Origin: DASXMT01 sp963755985
GTDB lineage: Bacteria > Actinomycetota > Acidimicrobiia > Acidimicrobiales > RAAP-2
Reading direction: 5' to 3'
Assembly (NCBI GenBank): GCA_963755985.1
Contig: CAVWLO010000001.1
Span: forward strand, 717,951-781,950
Length of the DNA: 64,000 bases
The position numbers and the translations under genes were made by a program. Below are positions 52,320 through 64,000 of this stretch, piece after piece. Under the pieces are notes generated by a model. The model saw only the letters and a list, made by a program, of their open reading frames with translations, did not search any database and had not been told where the DNA came from. Each line of letters begins with the position of its first letter. The first letter of the stretch is position 1.

Positions 52320-53287
52320 GAGTCGCTCCCCTCGGAGGCCGTGTCTGTCCCGGCCTCTGGCTCGGTCTCTGGCTCGACGGTGTCTGCGGCCTCCACCGTG
52401 GTGGCAGTGCCTTCCTGGGCGGCCGTATCCGGCTCGGCCGCTGGCTCAGCGGCTGCGCCTGTCCCGGCGGCTGCGCCCGTCCCGGCGGCAGTGTCTTCCT
52501 TGGCTAAATCGGCCTTGGCGGTGTCAGTCTTGGCGGCAGTGGCCGGGCTGGCCGTCTCGCCTCCCGGTGTTGCGCCCCCGGGGAGGGTGGCGTCGGTGAA
52601 CACGATCCAGTCGTTGCAGAGGATGTCATAGGCATTGAGCTCGGTGATCAGGATGGTCTGGACCTCGGCGAGGTTGCCGAAGGAGCGGTCGGCGTACCCG
52701 TCCTCGGCTCCCAGCACCAGCAGGACCCGGCCCTTGAGCCCGAGGGCCGAGAGGGCGGCAACCGCGTCCTTGGTCTTGGGCACGTCGAAGGCCCACCGGT
52801 CGACGACCGCGACCTTCCCGCCCGTCGCCCGGTCGGACAGGGCGGACCGGAGGGCGAGCTGCACCATCTTCTTGGGGGTCTTCTGGGCATAGCTGCGCGG
52901 CTTCGGGCCGAGAGCCACGCCTCCCCCCACCCACTGCGGTGAGCGGGTGGACCCCTGACGGGCCCGGCCGGTGCCCTTTTGGCGGAATGGCTTGGCCCCC
53001 CCACCTCGGACCTCGGACCGGGTCTTGGTCGACTGGGTGCCGGCACGGGCCGCGGCCAGCTGGGCCGTGACCACCTGGTGGAGGACGTCCTTGTTGGGGA
53101 CGATCCCGAAGGTGTCGGGATCGAGCCCGACCGTGCCCAGCTCGGTCCCGTCCTGGCTTCGCCGGGTCACCGTGTAGTGCTTCGGCTCGGGACGGAGAAA
53201 GCGGCGGATGGCGGCCGGGGACGCGGTCTCCGGATCGACGACGGCCGTTCCCGAGCGGGCGGCAGTTCCTGGTTGACTGGCGCTCAC
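52316..53287 (-). CDS. rplD: Ribosomal protein L4 (uL4) with N- and C-terminal extensions
   Basis: A 323-residue protein; typical L4 is about 205-220. A roughly 35-residue N-terminal extension precedes the core, which has LHQVVTAQLAAARAGTQSTK, EVRGGGAKPFRQKGTGRARQ, GSTRSPQWVGGGVALGPKPR and DRWAFDVPKTKDAVAALS. After residue 233 comes a low-complexity tail rich in Ala, Thr, Glu and Pro (for example AAGTGAAAGTGAAAEPAAEP). The GTG start overlaps the rplC stop (GTGA). The tail reads in frame to the stop codon. Confidence 0.95.
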   Translation of the reverse strand: MSASQPGTAARSGTAVVDPETASPAAIRRFLRPEPKHYTVTRRSQDGTELGTVGLDPDTFGIVPNKDVLHQVVTAQLAAARAGTQSTKTRSEVRGGGAKPFRQKGTGRARQGSTRSPQWVGGGVALGPKPRSYAQKTPKKMVQLALRSALSDRATGGKVAVVDRWAFDVPKTKDAVAALSALGLKGRVLLVLGAEDGYADRSFGNLAEVQTILITELNAYDILCNDWIVFTDATLPGGATPGGETASPATAAKTDTAKADLAKEDTAAGTGAAAGTGAAAEPAAEPDTAAQEGTATTVEAADTVEPETEPEAGTDTASEGSDS

Positions 53288-53946
53288 GATGCCCGCCCTC
53301 CCTTGACCGCCGGGGCCTTGATGGCATCACGGAGGACGACCATGCCGCCGCGCGGTCCGGGCACGGCGCCCTTGATGAGGACCAGCTCCCGGTCGGGATC
53401 GGCCTGGACAACCTCGAGGTTCAACGTGGTGACCTGCTCGCCGCCCATACGCCCTGCCATCTTGGTCCCCTTGAACACCCGGGACGGGGTGGCGCAGGCA
53501 CCGATGGACCCGGGCGAGCGGTGCTTCTTGTGGTTACCGTGCGAGGCGCCCTGGCCTTTGAAGTTGTGACGCTTCATGCCTCCGGCGAAACCCTTGCCCT
53601 TGCTCACGGCGATGGCGTCGACCAGCTCGCCGGGCTGGAGGAGATCAGCGGTCAACTGCTGGCCGACCTCGTAGGACTCGGCGTCGTCGATCCGCAGCTC
53701 GACCAGGCGGCGGCCCGGGTCCACGCCGGCCTTGCCGAAGTGGCCTTGCTCGGGCTTGGTCAGGGTGGTCGCCCGCCGGTAGCCCCAGGTCACCTGCAGG
53801 GCGGTGTAGCCCTCCCGTTCGGTCGTCTTGACCTGGACGATGCGGACCGGCGCCACGCGCACCACCGTCACCGGGATGGCCCGGTTCTGATCGTCCCAAA
53901 TTTGGGTCATTCCGACCTTTTCGCCCACGATCGCCTTGGTGGCCAC
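53284..53946 (-). CDS. rplC: Ribosomal protein L3 (uL3)
   Basis: A 220-residue protein: ATKAIVGEKVGMTQIWDDQN, GKGFAGGMKRHNFKGQGASH, GNHKKHRSPGSIGACATPSR and VFKGTKMAGRMGGEQVTTLN with the methylated-Gln region. The GTG at 53946 begins the family N-terminus; an upstream in-frame start at 54015 adds 23 unconserved residues. It is separated from rpsJ by an unusual 348-base gap. Confidence 0.97.
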   Translation of the reverse strand: MATKAIVGEKVGMTQIWDDQNRAIPVTVVRVAPVRIVQVKTTEREGYTALQVTWGYRRATTLTKPEQGHFGKAGVDPGRRLVELRIDDAESYEVGQQLTADLLQPGELVDAIAVSKGKGFAGGMKRHNFKGQGASHGNHKKHRSPGSIGACATPSRVFKGTKMAGRMGGEQVTTLNLEVVQADPDRELVLIKGAVPGPRGGMVVLRDAIKAPAVKGGRAS

Positions 53947-54294
53947 TGGAGCTTCTCCGTCTCGACTCTTCTGTGCTTGCTCGGCGCCGGCCGGCGCCGA
54001 TGTGTCACTGCTCAACTACGTTCCATCTGCTTCGACTGCTGCCCAGGCACGCCGGTCAGCTCCGAAACCCACGGTTCAGCCGGTGCATCGGATGGCTCCG
54101 GCTTGCATGCAGACGCTCCGCTCGGATCAACCCGAGCGGAGCGCTCGCCTTGTTGGGCCCGAGGTCCCTGCCGGTTTCCCGGTAGGCGCTCGAGCACGTC
54201 TTACTCGACAGTGTCAGGCCGAAATCGACCCGGCTGAATACGCTACACCATCCCTGCGCAGGGTGCATCCGCCCCCAGGGCGACGGAACGTGCC
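53947..54294. other. Long gap between rpsJ and rplC
   Basis: In most bacteria rpsJ and rplC are nearly adjacent. These 348 bases hold no frame with family similarity; the most prominent feature is the 12-bp hairpin at 54114-54143. Translation of both strands gives only short low-complexity frames. The gap may contain a terminator for rpsJ and a separate promoter for rplC onward, but no clear hexamers were found. Confidence 0.6.
54114..54143. promoter_or_regulatory. 12-bp perfect hairpin in the rpsJ-rplC gap
   Basis: CGCTCCGCTCGG (54114-54125), loop ATCAAC, CCGAGCGGAGCG (54132-54143). No U-tract follows on either strand. It could be a GC-type terminator after rpsJ, an attenuator before rplC, or a protein-binding stem in the S10-operon leader. 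Confidence 0.6.
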
Positions 54295-54624
54295 CTAGAC
54301 GGTCTGGATCTTGATCTCGATGTCCACGCCGGCGGGAAGGTCGAGCCGCTGCAGGGAGTCGACCGTCTTGGGCGTGTGCTCCACGATGTCGACCAGGCGC
54401 TTGTGCACCCGCATCTCGAAGTGCTCGCGGCTGTCCTTGTACTTGTGAGGCGACCGGATCACCGTGTAGCGATGCTTTTCCGTGGGGAGGGGCACCGGAC
54501 CCAGCACCTTCGCCTGAGTACGGATGACCGTCTGGACGATCTTCTCGGTCGACTGGTCGAGAATCTCGTGGTCATAGGCCTTGAGGCGAATGCGGATCTT
54601 CTGTCGGGGGCCTTCTGCTGCCAT
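54295..54624 (-). CDS. rpsJ: Ribosomal protein S10 (uS10)
   Basis: A 109-residue protein also used as NusE in antitermination: KIRIRLKAYDHEILDQSTEK, IVQTVIRTQAKVLGPVPLPT, YTVIRSPHKYKDSREHFEMR and VDSLQRLDLPAGVDIEIKIQ. First gene of the S10 cluster, 41 bases after the tuf stop. Confidence 0.98.
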   Translation of the reverse strand: MAAEGPRQKIRIRLKAYDHEILDQSTEKIVQTVIRTQAKVLGPVPLPTEKHRYTVIRSPHKYKDSREHFEMRVHKRLVDIVEHTPKTVDSLQRLDLPAGVDIEIKIQTV

Positions 54625-54665
54625 GGGTGGCGGCGTCCTCTCTTGGAGTGGTGCGTGGTGCCGGA

Positions 54666-55853
54666 CTAGGCGAGGATCTTGGTGACCCGACCGGAGGCCA
54701 CGGTGCGGCCACCCTCTCGGATGGCGAACCGGAGGCCCTCGTCCATGGCGATCGGCTTGCCCAGCTCCACCGTCATGTCCGTGTTGTCCCCGGGCATGAC
54801 CATCTCGGTGCCCTCGGGCAACTCGATGGTGCCGGTCACGTCGGTGGTCCGGAAGTAGAACTGGGGCCGGTAGTTGGTGAAGAACGGCTTGTGCCGGCCA
54901 CCCTCGTCCTTATTCAGGACGTAGACGGTCGCCTCGAACTTGGTATGGGGTGTGATGGAGCCGGGCTTGCACAGCACCTGGCCCCGCTCCACCTCCTCCT
55001 TCTTCGTGCCTCGGAGCAGCGCACCGATGTTGTCGCCGGCACGGCCCTCGTCGAGCAGCTTCCGGAACATCTCGATGCCGGTGACCGTCGTACGCTGGGT
55101 GTCGCGGAGGCCGACGATCTCGACCTCCTCGCCCACCTTGACCACGCCCTGCTCCACCTTGCCGGTGACGACCGTGCCACGGCCGGTGATGGACATGACG
55201 TCCTCGATCGACATGAGGAAGGGCTTCTCCACGTCGCGGATGGGCTCGGGGATGTAGGAGTCCACCGCATCCATCAGCTCGGTGATCTTGGCCGCGGCCT
55301 CGGCGTCGCCCTCGAGCGCCTTCAGGGCGCTGACCCGCACGATGGGCGTGTCGTCACCGGGGAACTCGTTGTCGTTGAGCAGCTCGCGCACCTCGAGCTC
55401 GACCAGGTCCAGGAGCTCCTCGTCGTCGACGATGTCCGCCTTGTTCAGGGCCACGACGATGTAGGGAACGCCGACCTGGCGGGCCAAGAGGACGTGCTCA
55501 CGGGTCTGGGGCATGGGCCCGTCGGCGGCCGAGACCACGAGGATGGCCCCGTCCACCTGGGCTGCGCCGGTGATCATGTTCTTGATGTAGTCGGCGTGCC
55601 CCGGCATGTCGACGTGGGCATAGTGGCGGTTGGCCGTCTCGTACTCGACGTGGGCGATCGAGATGGTGATGCCCCGCTGCTTCTCTTCGGGCGCCTTGTC
55701 GATCTGGTCGAAGGGGGTGAACTCAGTCGTGGGGTCGTTATCGTGGAGGACCTTGGTAATGGCCGCGGTGAGCGTGGTCTTCCCGTGGTCGATGTGCCCC
55801 ATCGTTCCCACGTTGACATGGGGCTTATTGCGCTCAAACTTCTTCTTGGCCAT
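54666..55853 (-). CDS. tuf: Elongation factor Tu
   Basis: A 395-residue GTPase delivering aminoacyl-tRNA. G1 is GHIDHGKTTLTAAI, G3 is VDMPGHADYIKNMITG, G4 is VALNKADIVDDEEL, and domain III contains RHKPFFTNYRPQFYFRTTDV. The ATG at 55853 begins AKKKFERNKPHVNVGTMG; the open frame upstream of it is not conserved. Located between fusA and rpsJ in the usual str-S10 order. Confidence 0.98.
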   Translation of the reverse strand: MAKKKFERNKPHVNVGTMGHIDHGKTTLTAAITKVLHDNDPTTEFTPFDQIDKAPEEKQRGITISIAHVEYETANRHYAHVDMPGHADYIKNMITGAAQVDGAILVVSAADGPMPQTREHVLLARQVGVPYIVVALNKADIVDDEELLDLVELEVRELLNDNEFPGDDTPIVRVSALKALEGDAEAAAKITELMDAVDSYIPEPIRDVEKPFLMSIEDVMSITGRGTVVTGKVEQGVVKVGEEVEIVGLRDTQRTTVTGIEMFRKLLDEGRAGDNIGALLRGTKKEEVERGQVLCKPGSITPHTKFEATVYVLNKDEGGRHKPFFTNYRPQFYFRTTDVTGTIELPEGTEMVMPGDNTDMTVELGKPIAMDEGLRFAIREGGRTVASGRVTKILA

Positions 55854-55953
55854 GGCTGGGGTAATGCTCCCTGGGTCTCGGGCGGCGCCCCCTCGGGCCC
55901 GCCACGACGGAGGCGGATGCCTTCCGTCCTTCCTCATGTGTCCTACTGCGTTA

Positions 55954-55979
55954 CTGGTACTGCATCCTGGTACTGCTCG
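55954..55979. repeat. 13-base tandem duplication in the fusA-tuf gap
   Basis: CTGGTACTGCATC (55954-55966) is followed by CTGGTACTGCTCG (55967-55979). It sits about 100 bases upstream of tuf. The same GGTACTG core is repeated in the rpsD-rpoA gap at 38365-38410. Confidence 0.75.
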
Positions 55980-56030
55980 ATCCTTCTGGTGTCGCTACCG
56001 GGGCCGCCGCCCGGGCTACCGGTCTGACGA

Positions 56031-58128
<2,098 letters not shown>

Positions 58129-58199
58129 GGTGAATCAGCTCTCGGGTCGTGCTTGTGGATGGTGGTCGTGGCCGGCGGCGCGGACGGTCCCGCACTCGA

Positions 58200-58670
58200 C
58201 TACCAGCGATAGTGGGCGAAGGCCTTGTTGGACTCCGCCATCTTGTGGAGGTCCTCACGGCGCTTCACTGCGGTGCCGATGCCGTTGGCCGCATCGCGGA
58301 TCTCGTTGGACAGCCGCTCGGCCATCGTCTTCTCCCGGCGCTGCTGGGAGTACCCGACCAACCAACGGATGGCCAGGGTGGTGGCCCGACGGGGGCGCAC
58401 CTCGACGGGCACCTGATAGGTGGCCCCACCGACGCGTCGAGGGCGCACCTCGAGCTCGGGGCGCACGTTCTCGACGGCCTTCTTCAAGACGGCGACCGGG
58501 TCGGTGCCCATCTTCTCCTCGACGTCGGTCAACGCGGTGTAGACGATGCGCTCGGCCAGGGTGCGCTTGCCCCGGCTCAGGACCTTGTTCACCACCTGGG
58601 TGACCAGGACCGACCGGTAGACCGGGTCGGGCATGAGCTCGCGGCGTACGGCCGGACCTTTGCGGGGCAT
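58200..58670 (-). CDS. rpsG: Ribosomal protein S7 (uS7)
   Basis: A 156-residue head-assembly protein: PRKGPAVRRELMPDPVYRSV, VTQVVNKVLSRGKRTLAERI, VENVRPELEVRPRRVGGATY and NAFAHYRW-type end (AESNKAFAHYRW). The ATG at 58670 is one base from the rpsL stop codon. Confidence 0.98.
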   Translation of the reverse strand: MPRKGPAVRRELMPDPVYRSVLVTQVVNKVLSRGKRTLAERIVYTALTDVEEKMGTDPVAVLKKAVENVRPELEVRPRRVGGATYQVPVEVRPRRATTLAIRWLVGYSQQRREKTMAERLSNEIRDAANGIGTAVKRREDLHKMAESNKAFAHYRW

Positions 58671-58671
58671 C

Positions 58672-59043
58672 TCAGGACTCCTTCTTCGCGCCGTACCGAC
58701 TGCGAGCCTGGTTGCGGTCCCGGACCCCGGAGGCGTCGAGAGTGCCGCGGATCACCTTGTAGCGGACACCGGGCAGGTCCTTCACCCGGCCGCCTCGGAC
58801 CAGGACGATGGAGTGCTCCTGGAGGTTGTGCCCCTCACCGGGGATGTAGGCGGTGATCTCGGCGCCACTGGTCAGGCGCACGCGGGCCACCTTGCGCAGG
58901 GCCGAGTTCGGCTTCTTCGGCGTATGGGTGTACACCCGCGTGCATACGCCCCGTCGCTGGGGCGCGCCCCGGAGCGCCGGGGTCTTCGTCTTGGTTGCCT
59001 TGGTGGCTCGACCCTTGCGGACGAGCTGGGAAATCGTGGGCAC
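58672..59043 (-). CDS. rpsL: Ribosomal protein S12 (uS12)
   Basis: A 123-residue decoding-centre protein: PTISQLVRKGRATKATKTKT, RGVCTRVYTHTPKKPNSALR, EITAYIPGEGHNLQEHSIVL and RGGRVKDLPGVRYKVIRGTL. The lysines corresponding to Escherichia coli Lys43 and Lys88 are present, so no streptomycin-resistance substitution is seen. GTG start; first gene after the rpoC terminator. Confidence 0.98.
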   Translation of the reverse strand: MPTISQLVRKGRATKATKTKTPALRGAPQRRGVCTRVYTHTPKKPNSALRKVARVRLTSGAEITAYIPGEGHNLQEHSIVLVRGGRVKDLPGVRYKVIRGTLDASGVRDRNQARSRYGAKKES

Positions 59044-59430
59044 GCGTTACCTCTACGTTTGAACTGCGGGGTGGCCTGCGGAACGGGGCACAACGCGCAT
59101 ACCGGCGGAGTGCCCGTGCAGACAGGAAATCTTACGGCATCGGCCCCCTGCAGGGCAAACGGGTCCAGGCCGCACCGGCGGCCCCCGGCCTACACCTCGG
59201 GGAGCGGTCGCCTGGGCCAGTGTAGTGGCGAACGGGACGACCTCATCCGCGCCACCGCGGCCTGATCCGGCATCCGGAGGCTCATCCGGGACCCAGCGGG
59301 CTCCTCCCGCCGCTCGACGCACCGACGGGGCCCTCGGGGCCCCGTCGGTGCGTGGTCATCGTCTTCCTCGTGCTCCCGCGACCGGGTGGAGACCCGCTCG
59401 GGAGCCGGCCTCCGGTCCGGACAGGAGCGG
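59044..59430. other. rpoC-rpsL intergenic region
   Basis: This 387-base gap separates the rpoBC and str operons. It contains the strong hairpin at 59317-59353 and must also hold the rpsL promoter, for which I see no convincing hexamers. Short frames across it are low-complexity and not conserved. Confidence 0.6.
59317..59353 (-). terminator. Terminator hairpin downstream of rpoC
   Basis: A 16-bp perfect stem: ACGCACCGACGGGGCC (59317-59332), loop CTCGG, GGCCCCGTCGGTGCGT (59338-59353). It begins 77 bases beyond the rpoC stop codon on the minus strand. There is no U-tract, typical of GC-rich actinobacterial terminators. Confidence 0.8.
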
Positions 59431-63509
<4,079 letters not shown>

Positions 63510-63510
<1 letters not shown>

Positions 63511-64000
63511 CAGAAACCCCTTTCCGCTGCACGCCGAGCATCTTCTTCGTCCGACCCACGCTCGGGACGGCTGATGTCGATACCAAGCTCTTCGGCCGTG
63601 CGGAACACGTCCTCGTCCAGCTCGCGCATCTCGATCTCCTCGCCGGTGGTGGACAGCACCTCCACGTCGAGACAGAGCGACTGCATTTCTTTGATGAGCA
63701 CCTTGAAGCTCTCCGGGATACCCGGCTCGGGGATGTTCTCCCCCTTGACGATGGCCTCGTAGACCTTGACCCGGCCGAGCACGTCGTCGGACTTGATGGT
63801 GAGCAGCTCCTGGAGGGCATAGGCGGCGCCGAACGCCTCGAGCGCCCACACCTCCATCTCCCCGAAACGCTGGCCACCGAACTGGGCCTTCCCACCCAGC
63901 GGCTGCTGGGTGATCATCGAGTACGGGCCGGTCGACCGGGCGTGGATCTTGTCGTCGACCAGGTGGTGCAGCTTCAAGATGTAGACGTACCCGACCGAGA
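63510..64000 (-). CDS. rpoB: RNA polymerase subunit beta RpoB (partial, C-terminal end)
   Basis: The last about 163 codons of rpoB; the gene runs off the right edge. Conserved C-terminal sequence is visible: HLVDDKIHARSTGPYSMITQ, GGKAQFGGQRFGEMEVWALE and VKVYEAIVKGENIPEPGIPE. The stop codon overlaps the rpoC start. The rifampicin-resistance region is outside the window. Confidence 0.98.

Noticed and set aside
53936..54298. A 120-codon plus-strand frame in the rpsJ-rplC gap
   Set aside because: Low-complexity product, opposite to all neighbours, no ribosome-binding site and no recognisable family.

Overview
The window reads as a high-GC actinobacterial chromosome, most likely from the class Acidimicrobiia. 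The reasons are the very high GC content, frequent GTG and TTG starts, ATGA, GTGA and TGATG gene overlaps, a GuaB3-type protein beside guaA, a zinc-type uS14, the canonical rpoBC - str - S10/spc/alpha gene order, and a W-Y-P-P-D type N-terminus on the partial RDD-family protein at position 1. The class assignment is an inference from recognised families; no search was run.

Left part (1-23.6 kb), metabolism and envelope. A minus-strand one-carbon and purine cluster (purN-purH-folD, then a mannose-6-phosphate isomerase-like cupin) is followed by sucCD with a HAD phosphatase, and by an orphan cobalamin-binding mutase subunit. On the plus strand, 8.4-11.9 kb is a tightly overlapping three-gene cassette (UbiA-type phosphoribosyltransferase, dprE1, dprE2) for decaprenyl-phospho-arabinose. 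Next come a phosphodiester glycosidase-type protein, a UvrD/PcrA helicase, guaA, guaB3, a NUDIX hydrolase and a serine beta-lactamase-type hydrolase. groES-groEL at 21.6-23.5 kb sits behind a perfect CIRCE operator.

Middle (23.6-35.7 kb), all minus strand. Transcription runs from rplM-rpsI through glmM, glmS, acpS, the fused nnr gene, alr, an alpha/beta hydrolase, a family 4 uracil-DNA glycosylase and the tRNA t6A set (tsaE, tsaB, rimI, tsaD). glmM, glmS, acpS and nnr (29.6-34.8 kb) are each split among frames by many single-base indels. Because these are normally essential or core genes with intact motifs on both sides of each break, I read this as poor sequence quality, not gene decay.

Right part (36-64 kb), all minus strand, is the transcription and translation superoperon: rpoB (partial), rpoC, rpsL, rpsG, fusA, tuf, the S10 cluster, the spc cluster with secY, adk and map, infA, rpmJ, rpsM, rpsK, rpsD, rpoA, rplQ and truA. 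Isolated indels break fusA, rpmC, rplN, rpsN and rpsH.

The unusual signals are: (1) short tandem repeats placed on gene starts and gene ends, several of which copy the start codon or stop codon region itself, most strikingly at alr; (2) long low-complexity tails on proteins that normally end compactly, namely acidic repeat tails on L22 and L29, an Ala/Thr/Glu tail on L4, and a histone-H1-like Lys/Ala tail on DprE1; (3) probable CTG starts on infA and on the HAD gene; (4) a 12-bp perfect hairpin in an unusually long rpsJ-rplC gap. No CRISPR array, tRNA, rRNA, insertion sequence or prophage was seen.
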